A stretch of DNA of 64,000 nucleotides, taken from Bacteroidales bacterium. Its GTDB lineage: Bacteria > Bacteroidota > Bacteroidia > Bacteroidales > UBA932. Location of the stretch: contig JAFUDQ010000012.1 of assembly GCA_017459075.1 (NCBI GenBank), forward strand, positions 1-64,000, in the 5' to 3' direction. A model generated the notes under the pieces. That model was given only the letters and a program-made list of their open reading frames with translations. It was not told where the DNA came from and searched no databases. The position numbers and the translations under genes were made by a program. Shown one piece after another: positions 25,039 through 35,400 of the stretch (position 1 is its first letter; every line of letters begins with the position of its first letter).

Positions 25039-27642
25039 TCAGAAAGGAAGAGTGCCGGATTCCCACTTGAGGGTGCCGTTGGAGGTTACATCATAGTAAC
25101 CTGTTGCATCCTTAATGGTATTTCCTGAGCCTTCGTCGAAGTACCAGTTGGCAAGAAGGGTGTAGTTGTTGTCAGTAGGATTCTTAACCTTCATGTTGTC
25201 TTTGATTTCCTGCTGGGAACGGGCTTCACCCCAAACACGCAAGTAGGCCATTGAACCAATGAACTTACGCTTAGGCTGTGCAGCTGCGCCAATATAGAAG
25301 CTGAAAGGAATCTCATACTGGGCACTGGGGCCGTTAAGGTTATAGCCATGGGAAGTCGGAGCGGTTGCGCTGCCTACTTCTTCACCATCGACGTAAAGTT
25401 TGATGCTGCCACCCTTTGCGTAAGTAGCTGCAATATGGTACCATGTATTTGTATTATATGTTCCGGATGCAGTAATCTTACCCTCAGAATACTCCTTATT
25501 GTCATTCCTGTAGCTCTCGCCGCTACCGTAAACAAGGCAAAGCTTGTTGCTTTCGAAACGGAGAAGGAAATAGCCCTCTGTTCCGAAGAGGCAGTGAAGG
25601 GCCTCGTCTGAAGAGCCGCCGAGATTTGTAGGATAGAACCAGCCTTCAAGGGTGATATTATCCTGATCTGCGTCGTAGCTGCTCCAGGTAACAGGAATAT
25701 ACTGGCCATTGGTATCGAACACAACACGTGATCCGCTGCCAGCAGTAGCTTTTGTTACAGTAACATCGCAGGTAGCGGTAAAGCCGGCTGCAGAAGCGGT
25801 GATTGTAGCTGTACCCTCTGCAACTGCGGTTACAACGCCACCGGCAACGGTAGCAACAGATGCATTGTCAGTGCTCCACTCAATGGTGGGATTCTCTGTT
25901 TGGTTGGCAGGAAGAAGACTTGCAGTAAGAGTAAGGGTCTGGCCTTCTACTATGCTTGCAGAAGTCTTGTCAAGCTCAATACCTGTAACATTTACAGTGC
26001 CGCCGCCACCGGGAACATAATGGAAGATAGCATAGCTGCCATCGTAGTCGCCATTATTGACACCGAATACATAAGCATAACGCTCGATTGTATCATCTGT
26101 GTCTCCATAACTTCCGCTGAAGTCCGGAAGGTCGGATGAAGCATACCAGCTGAGGTAGTCAGCATTCTGGGAAGCGATAGTCTTGTAATTGTTCAAAGGA
26201 TCACTGCCGGCATCACTTGCCTTTACTACTGAAATGAAGTGTTCAGGAGAAGAGCATTCGTCAAGGGTAAATCCGAATACATCGTAGTAATTATAGAGTT
26301 TACCAATTCCGAAGTGACCTGCCCACTCTGCTGTGCGGTCTGTCCAGACAATGGAACTACCGGTGACAGTTACATGGATAGACTCCTCAAGGTCGTTGAA
26401 CTTAGCAACAATGTCAGCCTCGCCAGGAGCTCCGGCAACAACAGTGTAGTAATTGCTGTAATATAGACGAAGAGTAACAACAGACTCGTCTGTAGAACTG
26501 AATGTGATGGAGCCAGTATCTGTGCAGTCTTCAGGGAGGAGTACTGCACCGAAGTAGTTCAGGGTCTTACCCTCACGAAGTTCAATGGAAGTAATAGGAG
26601 TGTTGTTCCAGCCCTGGGTGAACTGGATACCGGTTGCATGAACCGGATCGGGTGTCTTGGCCTCGAACTCGTAGGTAGCATACTCACCGGTGAATTCAAA
26701 CTCCTCGTCAAAGCCAAGTACATAAGCGATGGCTTCGCCAAGGTCTTTGTAAGCCAATGTCTGGGTCTCCCCCTTGGAGAACAGGTTGGCAGGGCTCTGG
26801 CCTGCATCCTTTCTCTCCTCTACCTGCATGTACAGGTCATTGGCTACAGACTCGATGTCTACACCCTTTTCCTTGGAAACGATCTGGAAGTAATGATACT
26901 CTGCATCGCAACCGGCAAGGGCCACATCAACATGGGAACCAGTAATCTGGCCGTTCCAGTTCTTATCCCACTTGGGAGTGTCTGTCATTGTCCATGCAGA
27001 TGAACGGTCCTGGAGTTTAATCTTGTCAGAAATGGTAACCTTGCAAGTTGCAGTGATGTCACCCTGCTTTGCGGTAATTGTAGCCTCACCCATGGCAAGG
27101 GCAATGACAACACCGGACTCTACAGAAGCAATCTGTGCATTTGAAGTAGACCATTCAATGGCAATCTTGTCGGTAGTATTCTCAGGCTCAAGGCTGGCCT
27201 TGATCTTTGAATAACGGCCAACCAGGGTGCTGACCTCTGTCTTGTTAAGAACGATGCCTGTAGCAGGAACACGCTCGCCAAGAACATTGACTATAGCTGT
27301 AGCAGACTTGCCCTCTGCGGTAGCAGTAATGCGGGCAAGACCCTTTGCGAGGGCTGTAACAGTACCGTTAGCATCTACTGAAGCAATCTCAGGAGTCTCT
27401 GAAGACCAGGAGACCTTAAGCTCACCTACGTTCTCCGGAGAGAAAACAGCTTCAAGCTGATAGGTGTCGCCGATTACCATATAGGTACTTCTGGGCGAGA
27501 CCTCCAGGCCCTGAAGGGTTTCGATAACCTCTGCATTTTCATCCGGAAGAGGAAGGGCGTTCTTGTCATCTTCCTTTCCGCAGGAAATGGCGGTCATGAG
27601 TGCCATGGAAGCCATGGCGAAAATTGAAAATATCTTTTTCAT
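25039..27642 (-). CDS. PUL lipoprotein: Big2 Ig-like repeats plus LamG domain
   Basis: About 867 residues from the ATG at 27642 (MKKIFSIFAMASMALM, lipobox TAISCG); an ATG three codons upstream is also possible. It has at least three to four Big2-like repeats (for example TYQLEAVFSPENVGELKVSWSSETPEIASVDANGTVTAL and the copies near residues 130-210, 330-415 and 550-635), and between them two related modules (SSAWTMTDTPKWDKN... and DRTAEWAGHFGIGKLYNYY...). The C-terminus (about 640-868) is a LamG/concanavalin-like jelly roll (TLEGWFYPTN, YHIAATYAKGGSIKLYVDGEEV). A surface glycan-binding protein of the PUL is the likely role. Last gene of the operon. Confidence 0.8.
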   Translation of the reverse strand: MKKIFSIFAMASMALMTAISCGKEDDKNALPLPDENAEVIETLQGLEVSPRSTYMVIGDTYQLEAVFSPENVGELKVSWSSETPEIASVDANGTVTALAKGLARITATAEGKSATAIVNVLGERVPATGIVLNKTEVSTLVGRYSKIKASLEPENTTDKIAIEWSTSNAQIASVESGVVIALAMGEATITAKQGDITATCKVTISDKIKLQDRSSAWTMTDTPKWDKNWNGQITGSHVDVALAGCDAEYHYFQIVSKEKGVDIESVANDLYMQVEERKDAGQSPANLFSKGETQTLAYKDLGEAIAYVLGFDEEFEFTGEYATYEFEAKTPDPVHATGIQFTQGWNNTPITSIELREGKTLNYFGAVLLPEDCTDTGSITFSSTDESVVTLRLYYSNYYTVVAGAPGEADIVAKFNDLEESIHVTVTGSSIVWTDRTAEWAGHFGIGKLYNYYDVFGFTLDECSSPEHFISVVKASDAGSDPLNNYKTIASQNADYLSWYASSDLPDFSGSYGDTDDTIERYAYVFGVNNGDYDGSYAIFHYVPGGGGTVNVTGIELDKTSASIVEGQTLTLTASLLPANQTENPTIEWSTDNASVATVAGGVVTAVAEGTATITASAAGFTATCDVTVTKATAGSGSRVVFDTNGQYIPVTWSSYDADQDNITLEGWFYPTNLGGSSDEALHCLFGTEGYFLLRFESNKLCLVYGSGESYRNDNKEYSEGKITASGTYNTNTWYHIAATYAKGGSIKLYVDGEEVGSATAPTSHGYNLNGPSAQYEIPFSFYIGAAAQPKRKFIGSMAYLRVWGEARSQQEIKDNMKVKNPTDNNYTLLANWYFDEGSGNTIKDATGYYDVTSNGTLKWESGTLPF

Positions 27643-27655
27643 ACGAAACATTGTT

Positions 27656-28393
27656 CTATTTTATTGTCCCAACGATTTTAAGCGGAGTCACCATGACCCC
27701 ATTCACTTCCAGCGAAAGTTCCACCCCTGCCTCTGAGCCGGACTTCTTGAGCCAGCTGTTGTACTGTCCCTTCAGGTCCACACGGGTGCGGGCCGGAATT
27801 GTGGCGGGATACCGGGGGAAAACCCTCCATGAAGAAGGCTTGACCACCAGTGAAACAGGAGAGTCAGTGTCGTTGTAAAGAGGAATCGAAAACACATAGT
27901 CCCCGAAACTGTCTTTATGGAACGAATTGACAGTGGTATCGGTCCTGAGACCGAGTCCCAAGTCTTCGGCATACCTGATCTGGCCTTCTGAAAGGTCGCG
28001 GACCACATAGCCCCTGACTCCGACTGAATTCATGATGGTCTCATTACCGTCCGATGCCACAATTGTAAGGTGACGGTTCTGAGGGCCGTAGAGCGAGTGG
28101 GGTGCGAAAACCGCAACGAGCTCAGAGCGCTCTCCCGGCTTGAGGGCGACTTTTTTCACCTTTCCGGTGAAGCAGCCGCAGGTGGAATGTACTTCAAGGA
28201 CGGAAACATCGCGTCCTGAGACATTCTGGAAGTGGTAAACAAGTGTGATGTCCCCGCCGTCAAAGCGTACCGAATCCACCTTCTGCTCCGGCTCATCGAA
28301 CCGCAGCAGGGCCTTGGACGCACCCTGTGCACCGGCAACGAAGCCGATGGCAAGGAGCATCAAAGCGAAAAGGATTTTCCGGGACTTTTCCAT
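27656..28393 (-). CDS. DUF1573-domain exported protein
   Basis: 245 residues from the ATG at 28393, which overlaps the previous stop (TAATG); an upstream ATG at 28405 is less likely. The signal peptide ends near VAGAQG. The DUF1573 signature is clear: an Ig-like strand pattern ending VLEVHSTCGCFTGKVKKVALKPGERSELVAVF. A second Ig-like part follows. DUF1573 proteins usually stand outside carbohydrate loci, so finding one sandwiched between two LamG lipoproteins of a PUL is unusual. It may serve as a periplasmic or surface chaperone-like or adaptor domain; no function is established by sequence. Confidence 0.82.
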   Translation of the reverse strand: MEKSRKILFALMLLAIGFVAGAQGASKALLRFDEPEQKVDSVRFDGGDITLVYHFQNVSGRDVSVLEVHSTCGCFTGKVKKVALKPGERSELVAVFAPHSLYGPQNRHLTIVASDGNETIMNSVGVRGYVVRDLSEGQIRYAEDLGLGLRTDTTVNSFHKDSFGDYVFSIPLYNDTDSPVSLVVKPSSWRVFPRYPATIPARTRVDLKGQYNSWLKKSGSEAGVELSLEVNGVMVTPLKIVGTIK

Positions 28394-29547
28394 TATTCGG
28401 GACAACGAATGTTAGCTTCGGTATAAGTTACACTACCATGAGGAACACCATCGTAACCGTTTCCGGTGAGGTCTTTTCCACGGTTGGTTGCATCAAGTTT
28501 CCAGTAGCCCAGGAGTTTGTTCTCCCTTGCCTCCTTTACAGGGTCGGCGATAGAGCACTGGCCATTGATAAGTTCAGTAGCAGAGAGAAGACGACCCCAA
28601 ACGCGGGCTTCGCTTACCTGACCGTTGAGATAACGGCCCTTCTCTGACATACCGATAGCGAACTTGGAGTTATATACCTTTCCAAGGTTGATACCCTTTC
28701 CACCCATAGGTGTAGAGCTGTCCAGCTCACCATTGATATAAAGGTCGCAGGTCTGCTTTACACCATCGGCAACAACGGCGATGTGATACCATTTACCAGT
28801 CTCGAAGTGAGCCTTTGAGGTGATGGAAACACCCTGGCCGGCAAGCTGGAGCTGGTTAGGATCGCAGGAGATATCGCCGAAGCGGAGGAGGAAGTTCTCC
28901 TCTACACCGATAAGTGAAGAGATGAACGGGTTTGCTGTAGCCCAGGCATTTGCCTTTACGCGGATTTCCATTGTGCAGACCTCAAGTGAGAGGGCCGGGT
29001 CGGAAACCGTTGTAGGCATCTCGAAGTATGAGCCTCCGGGGAGGTTGGCTGCAGATGCATAAACATAACCGCGGATTACAAGGAAGGCATACTCCTCTCC
29101 AGGGATGGATGACATACCTGAATTGGTGCCGGTAATCTTGAAAGGAAGGCAGTAGATAACACCATTGCGGAAGCCGTCGATGTTTACGTCAACGGTAACA
29201 GGCTGTGAAACGGCCTCACCGGCCTTGATGACAGTCTGCTTCTGTGAGATAGTGCAATTCTCTGCGGGAAGGAACCAATAGTTTGTACCGTTGGTCTTGT
29301 TGAACTCACCGAGCACCAGCGAATCGCGGACGGGCTCGAAGAAGACGGTTACATCCTTCTCTACCTTAACGGAAGAAGAGATATTGAATGTAACGGGACC
29401 GGACTCCTCAAGGAAGGCGGAGATTTCCTGGCCAGAGGTCTGGAACATTACAACGCCGTCGTCATAGAGACCTTCCGAGTCAAGAACACTCTTCTGACAT
29501 GAAATCATGAGAGCGAGCGCACCAAGCGCAAAAAATATCTTTTTCAT
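28393..29547 (-). CDS. PUL lipoprotein: DUF1735 plus LamG
   Basis: About 384 residues (MKKIFFALGALALMISC, lipobox Cys); a start three codons earlier is possible. The N-terminal part (about 30-160) is DUF1735-like, with VTFNISSSVKVEKDVTVFFE, NKTNGTNYWFLPAENCTIS and the VTVDVNIDGFRNGVIYCLPFKI pattern. The C-terminal LamG-type jelly roll spans about 185-375 (TMEIRVKAN, YHIAVVADGVKQTCDLYING, VSEARVWGRLLSATEL). This architecture is typical of surface glycan-binding proteins in SusCD loci containing GH18 enzymes, where it helps hold the glycan near the enzyme. It starts 15 bases after the GH18 stop. Confidence 0.85.
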   Translation of the reverse strand: MKKIFFALGALALMISCQKSVLDSEGLYDDGVVMFQTSGQEISAFLEESGPVTFNISSSVKVEKDVTVFFEPVRDSLVLGEFNKTNGTNYWFLPAENCTISQKQTVIKAGEAVSQPVTVDVNIDGFRNGVIYCLPFKITGTNSGMSSIPGEEYAFLVIRGYVYASAANLPGGSYFEMPTTVSDPALSLEVCTMEIRVKANAWATANPFISSLIGVEENFLLRFGDISCDPNQLQLAGQGVSITSKAHFETGKWYHIAVVADGVKQTCDLYINGELDSSTPMGGKGINLGKVYNSKFAIGMSEKGRYLNGQVSEARVWGRLLSATELINGQCSIADPVKEARENKLLGYWKLDATNRGKDLTGNGYDGVPHGSVTYTEANIRCPE

Positions 29548-29562
29548 ACTCGTCATTTCCTA

Positions 29563-30792
29563 TTATTCACCTGAATAGTATTCTACCTTTGACTGGGCGC
29601 GAATACCCATGATGTGATGCTGATACCGCATGGTTTTGCCTTTCTCTGCACCCTCGGCCTCAAGACGCCAGTCCCTCTGACCGTGGAAGGAAGCGAAACC
29701 ACCCTTGTGGCCGTATTTCTGGCCGACGGTAGAAGGCTGGAAGCCAGCCATCTGCTCAAGGTTGTGGCAACCCTCGCTGTAGGTATCACCTACGTTCTCT
29801 GTTGTGATAATCTGGGCGGGAACCCAACCGGCTTCACGGTCAAGGTTGCTGCCGAAGTCTCCCTGTGTAGCAGGGCTTGCACCACCAAGGCTGCCGTACT
29901 TCTGATAAATCCAGAAGTTGCAGAACTTGGCAAGGGAAGCATCGCCTGCACCGGAGTTACGGTCGATGATAAGGAGGCTGCCCTCTTTACCGGACTTGGG
30001 ACCGATATACTGTGACAGGTAAGCTACCATTGTGTTGAAGCAGGTACCACTGAGAGGGTCTCCTTCCGGCTCGTAGTCAAGATCATAGCCGTCGAGGCCA
30101 TATTTCTCAATCTCGTCAAGAAGGAGCTGGGATGCGTAAACGCACCACTCAGGCCACTCCTGGTCAGTTGTAGCACCGGCGCCGGGGTTGGCGGCCATAT
30201 CGGCGCGAAGGGCGGCGTTTCCTGCATCAAGAGCAGCAGACTCAAGTTCCTGGGCGGAAATCTTGCCAAGGACAACCTCGCCCTGATGCTCATATTTGTA
30301 ATTCTCATAACCCTTCATGAAGGAAGGAATCTCTGCTTCCATTCCCCAGCGGGCGTTCTCAAGAATACGGGTGATGCGGCAACCTACCACCTTCATACCT
30401 TTGACTTCCTGGCAAGCCTTGAGCTCCTGATAATCGAGGGAACCGAATTTGGGAACACCGCCCCAAAGGTTGATTACGTCGATGGAGTCAGGGATGTCTG
30501 CAAAGCGGAAAGCCATTGAACCGTAGTCTGCAAAGAAGATGTAGGAAATACTCCTGGTGGTGATACCATCCTGGTCAAAGGCGGCCTTCTTCCACTCGCG
30601 GAGGTTCTTGTAATAGTCTGCGTCCTGAATCTTGTTCACAGTGCCGGTTCCCTGGATGAAGAGAGTCCAGTCCTCGGCCTTTTCAATGCCGGAGGTGCGC
30701 TCTACATACTTGGGCTCAGCGTCGGTGTCGCAGGAAACGACAGCCATGGCGGCGATACCCAATGACACTATTGAATATAATATCTTTTTCAT
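29563..30792 (-). CDS. GH18 lipoprotein, endo-beta-N-acetylglucosaminidase-like
   Basis: About 409 residues from MKKILYSIVSLG; an ATG two codons upstream is possible. Lipobox AVVSC, so likely surface-exposed. The GH18 signature DxxDxDxE is intact as DGYDLDYE (Asp234, Asp237, Asp239, catalytic Glu241), preceded by strands VINLWGGVPKFG and MKVVGCRIT. Relatives beside SusC/SusD pairs in Bacteroides act as endoglycosidases cutting the GlcNAc-GlcNAc core of N-glycans, which would make host or dietary glycoproteins the target here. Substrate is inferred from family and context. Confidence 0.85.
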   Translation of the reverse strand: MKKILYSIVSLGIAAMAVVSCDTDAEPKYVERTSGIEKAEDWTLFIQGTGTVNKIQDADYYKNLREWKKAAFDQDGITTRSISYIFFADYGSMAFRFADIPDSIDVINLWGGVPKFGSLDYQELKACQEVKGMKVVGCRITRILENARWGMEAEIPSFMKGYENYKYEHQGEVVLGKISAQELESAALDAGNAALRADMAANPGAGATTDQEWPEWCVYASQLLLDEIEKYGLDGYDLDYEPEGDPLSGTCFNTMVAYLSQYIGPKSGKEGSLLIIDRNSGAGDASLAKFCNFWIYQKYGSLGGASPATQGDFGSNLDREAGWVPAQIITTENVGDTYSEGCHNLEQMAGFQPSTVGQKYGHKGGFASFHGQRDWRLEAEGAEKGKTMRYQHHIMGIRAQSKVEYYSGE

Positions 30793-30811
30793 AACCATTG
30801 CACTTTAAGGG

Positions 30812-32416
30812 TTATTTCTGATCCCACCAGAGTTTGGTTCCACCGTTGTCTCCGGGAGCTGAAGCGGCTTCCTTAGCCTCTTCCACCAGTTTGTCAACAC
30901 CGGCTTTTACGTTAGTGTTGTTGGCGGTGTACTCGGAGGTAGGATAAACCAGGCGGCGAATCTGCATCTGGGTATCGATAAGACCTGAAGAGTTGTTGGT
31001 AAGGGTAGGGATAACCTTGGGATATCCGGTACGACGGAACTCTGCCCATGCCTCCATTCCTTCAGGGAACATAGCAATATACTTCTGGGTGATAATCTGC
31101 TCAAGGTGACCCTCAAATACAGACTGACTGTCCCATGATACGGCAACCTCTGTAAGGTTGGTAGAGTAGCTGTTACCGCCGGTAACAGGGTCTGTGTAGC
31201 TGCCTACGGAAGCTGTACCTGCAAGGTAAGAATCAGCACCTGAAGCGCCCCAGATTTCGAAGCTCTTGCGAACGCCGGTCTCATACATGGCCTTTGCAGT
31301 GGCCTCATCGCCCTGACGGAGAGCATGCTCTGCGCGAAGGAAGAAGCTTTCTGCACCTGACATAATCATGAGAGGATCGGAGTTCTTGCAGTTGATGCGG
31401 GACCAGAGTGCAGACTTGGGATAATCCTCGTTTACGACTGCGCCCATGCGGACACCGTGATAGTCGCCGTCTGAACCTGCGGTAAAGTATTTCTCACGAC
31501 GGGGATCGGCATAAGAATTCATGTAAGTGGTGATGGTAGCACCAACTTTTGCGTCACCGTCATTGAAGTTGTACTCAATTACATAGAGAGGATTCTCCCA
31601 TGCACCTGCGCCGGGGGAAAGCATTGCGTCTTCCTCAAGGAAGCCGTAGGGGCATTCCATGGCTGCCTGAGCCTGTGCAAGATACATTGAGTTGTCTGCG
31701 TAAGCGACGCGAAGGGCAAGACGAAGACGAAGGGTGTTAGCGAACTTAACCCACTTCATGATATCGCCGCCGAATACGCGGTCGTACTGTGCCATATAGC
31801 TGGGTTCCTTGGATGCAAGCTCACCAAGCACGGTGATTGCATTGCCAAGATCCTCGAACATAGCGGCATAAACCTCCTGCTGTCCGTCGTAAGCTACGTG
31901 GATGGAGTTGGTCTTAAGGCCGTTGTAAGGGATAGGGCCGTAAGCATCGGTAACACGGTGGAGGGCTGCAACCTTGAGGATATCGCCAAAGGCGGCGCCG
32001 TTGGGATTCTCTTCACGAAGGGCGTTGAGCTTTCTCCATGGACCGATAGCACGAACGTAAGCGTCCTCAAAGAGAGCCTTTGTCCAACCATCGGCAACAA
32101 GATTGTACTCGTTGGTCTGGTGGAAGCCGGCGTTTGAAGCTGCCTCATAGTTTGCGAAGATGTTGCCGGTAAGGCCCTGCACTACCTGATAGGAAGCGGA
32201 ACCGTACTCTTCCTCACCTCTCTGGTAAGAAGGAAGGATGTTGACAATCATCTGGGAGATATATGAACCTGTACGAAGGTTATCGTACTCAAGCATTTCA
32301 TCGGTTGCCTGCTCAGGGTTCGTATTGCGATCAAGGTAATCGTTTGTGCAAGATACTGCGCTAAGGGCGATCACCGCGATAAAGAATGTAAATATCTTTT
32401 TCATACGCTTTGTCAT
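30812..32416 (-). CDS. SusD-like glycan-binding lipoprotein (SusD-like_2 type)
   Basis: 534 residues. The signal (MKKIFTFFIAVIALSAVSC) is followed by the SusD-like_2 opening LDRNTNPEQATDEM and alpha-helical TPR-like packing (FANTLRLRLALRVAY, AESFFLRAEHALRQGDEATAKAMYE), ending with the C-terminal LVYPTSEYTANNTNV. It caps the SusC pore on the cell surface and delivers glycan. Its first ATG overlaps the SusC stop (TAATG), so the pair is coupled; an internal ATG four codons in (32404) would also give a good signal peptide. Confidence 0.92.
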   Translation of the reverse strand: MTKRMKKIFTFFIAVIALSAVSCTNDYLDRNTNPEQATDEMLEYDNLRTGSYISQMIVNILPSYQRGEEEYGSASYQVVQGLTGNIFANYEAASNAGFHQTNEYNLVADGWTKALFEDAYVRAIGPWRKLNALREENPNGAAFGDILKVAALHRVTDAYGPIPYNGLKTNSIHVAYDGQQEVYAAMFEDLGNAITVLGELASKEPSYMAQYDRVFGGDIMKWVKFANTLRLRLALRVAYADNSMYLAQAQAAMECPYGFLEEDAMLSPGAGAWENPLYVIEYNFNDGDAKVGATITTYMNSYADPRREKYFTAGSDGDYHGVRMGAVVNEDYPKSALWSRINCKNSDPLMIMSGAESFFLRAEHALRQGDEATAKAMYETGVRKSFEIWGASGADSYLAGTASVGSYTDPVTGGNSYSTNLTEVAVSWDSQSVFEGHLEQIITQKYIAMFPEGMEAWAEFRRTGYPKVIPTLTNNSSGLIDTQMQIRRLVYPTSEYTANNTNVKAGVDKLVEEAKEAASAPGDNGGTKLWWDQK

Positions 32417-35400
32417 TAGAAGGTGATCTTGGCAGAGAAGCCGATATTACGTGTAGAAGGAGCCAGGAAGAGGTCAATTCCGGAACCGTAGTTACCGGCG
32501 TTGGAAACCTGTTCAGGATCGAAAGGAGCCTTGCAGTAAAGCAGGGCGAGGTTGCGGCCTACGAGAGCGACGTTGAGACCCTTGATGAAAGGAACAACCT
32601 TGCTGATAGGAATGTCGTAGCCGAGTGAAACCTCAGAGAGACGGATATTTGTCATATCGTATACATAGTATGCACCAAGTGCATTCTGTCCGTCGGAACC
32701 GGAAATTGTCTGCCAGAAATCCTGGGCGCTTACCTGATAGTAGTTCAGGGCGTTGCCATAGATTCCTGCAGGAGCGAAGTTGAAACCGTTCTCACGGCCC
32801 TGGAGTGTCTTTTCGGTTACACCGAAGGCATCCATGGCAGCCTCTGTGAGGGAAACACCTACACCACCCTTGCGCATGGAGAGCATGAAGGAGAGGTTGA
32901 TTCCGTTCCAGGAGAACTGGTTGCGCCATGAACCGGTCCAGTCAGGATTTACGTTACCGGCATACCACTGGGTGTCAGGGGTACCGTCATTGGGAGCCTT
33001 GTGCATTACGCCACCCTTGTCTGAAGGAGTGACATAGAGGGTGCCATCCTCGTTGGTTGCCATACCGGCAACATACATTTCACCGATAGGACGGCCCTCG
33101 ATGAGCCACATGGTAACACCAGAGGTGCCACCTACGCTCTCACGGGTACTTACATAATGCTCTGAACCATAGGTATAGTCAAGCATGTCTACAACCTTGT
33201 TCACGTTCTTGGTCCAGATTGCGTTGGTTGTCCAGTCCACGGGACCGAGTTTCTGGGAGAACTGAGCTGAGAGCTCGATACCCTTGTTGTCTACGCGTCC
33301 TGCATTGACATAGAATACGCTTGAACCACCCACGGATGCAGAAGTAGGAGTGAATACCTGGTTGTAAGTAGATGAGTGATAATAAGTTCCTGCAAGGTGA
33401 AGCTTGGACTTGAAGAATCTGAAGTCTGCACCAACCTCCCATGAACGGGTACGCTCCGGCTTGAAGTCAGGAGCAGTAGACCAGCTGTTCAGGTTAGGAG
33501 TACCGCCTACTACAGGATAAGTTACGTTGAAGATGTAACGGTTGATAGGGTTACCTACCTCGGCGTATGAAGCGCGAACCTTTGCATAAGTAAGGATATC
33601 GGACTTAAGGTCGAGCATTTCGGTAACGAGGGCGGAAGCACCGATTGAAGGATAGAAGAAAGGATCTACTCCGCTTGCGGATGCCATCTGTGAAGACCAG
33701 TCCTCACGGGCGGTGGCCTCAAGGAAGAGCATGTTGTTCCAACCAATCTCAAGGGTGCCGAATACAGACTGGGTCTGGTCACGGTAAGTATCCTTTGAGA
33801 AAGCCTTTCCAGTCTCCATGTTGGTGAAGGTGAAGAGGTTGGCTACGCCAAGGAGGTCGCCGCCAAGGGATGTGCCGCGGAACCAGTAATCCTCGATTGA
33901 TGCACCAACGACAGCGTTGAGCTGGATCTTGTCATCCATGAAGCTCTTGTTGATGTTCAGGAGGACATCGGCATAAGTCTGGATAGTCTTCTGGTCATCA
34001 TAGTAGTAGCGGCCGTACTGCCCGGCGAAGAGTCCGTTGGAGCTTGCATAATGCTTCTGCTCTGCGATTGTGCCGGTGTTGTCTGTACGTACGCGTGCCT
34101 GGATGTCAATCCAAGGAGCAATGTCATAGCTTGCGGAAAGACCAAGGATGTAACGGTCTTTGCGGGCTGTGAACATGTTGCGGTTGATTGTCCAGAAGGG
34201 GTTCTGCATTGAAAGCTGGTTTGCACTCCAGTACTGGGTAGGGAAATTACGCTCTGCGTTGTAACGCTCGTATACAGTATATGAATAGAGGTTGTCGCTT
34301 GGAGACATAAGGTAAAGAGGTACGAGCGGGTTGTGGTAGAGACCACCGGAGAGCATGTTCTGCTCGTTTACGCGCATGTACATTCCCAGGAAGCTGAGGT
34401 GAAGCTTGTCGTTAAGCAGGTCTGTAGTGTGACGGAAGGTGGCGTTGAAACGATCGTAATCGTTGTTGGGGATGATGCCACGGGCGTCGGTGTAACCTGC
34501 AGAGAGGTAAGTTGTGGAATTCTCGGTACCGGCGGAAACACTGAATGCATGAGCTGTGTTGTAACCAGTCTGGAAGAAATCCCTGATTTTCCATGAAGGC
34601 TTGCTCTCCAGCTGGCCGCCCCATGAAGCATAAGAGCCGGCTTTTGCGCCGTAGCTGCTCTGACGCTCGGGAAGCATGAGAGGTGAAGAGAAAGTAGTGT
34701 TGGTGGAATAGCTTACGTGGAAGCCTTCCTCTCCCTTGCGGGAGGTGAGCATAAGGATACCGTTGGCAGCCTTGTATCCGTAAAGGGCTGCTGCGGAAGC
34801 ACCTACGAGGGCGCTCATATCCTCAATGTCCTCACTGTTGAGCATTGACATACCGTCACCGGAAAGACCGGAACCGGAATAGATGCTCCAGCTGTCACCA
34901 GGTTTGGTGAGACTAAGTGTAGGAAGCGGAATACCGTCCAACACATAGAGGGCGTTGTTTGAATTGGAAATGGATTTTGCACCACGCATCACAACCTTGG
35001 TCTCTGAACCGGCACCGGCTGCAGTCTCATTGATCTGCACACCAGCGAGTTTTCCGGCAAGTGAGTTGACCATGTTGGCCTCGCGTGTAACAAAGACCTT
35101 GTCGTCCACTTTCTGGACATTGTAAGTAACTGCTTTCTCGGAGCGTTTGATTCCGAGGGCCGTAACGACTACTCCTTCAAGGAGATTAGCGTCCTCGACC
35201 AAAGTTACGTCAATCTGAGTACGTCCTGCGATTTCCACAACCTGATCCATCATTCCGATGAAGGAGAAACGGAGGTGTGTTGCGTCTGCAGGAACATTCA
35301 GCGTGTACTTGCCGTCAATGTCAGTAACCGCACCAATGGTGGGCTGGCCCTCAACGACAACACCTGCCCCGATGAGCGGCATATTTGATGAGTCGACAAC

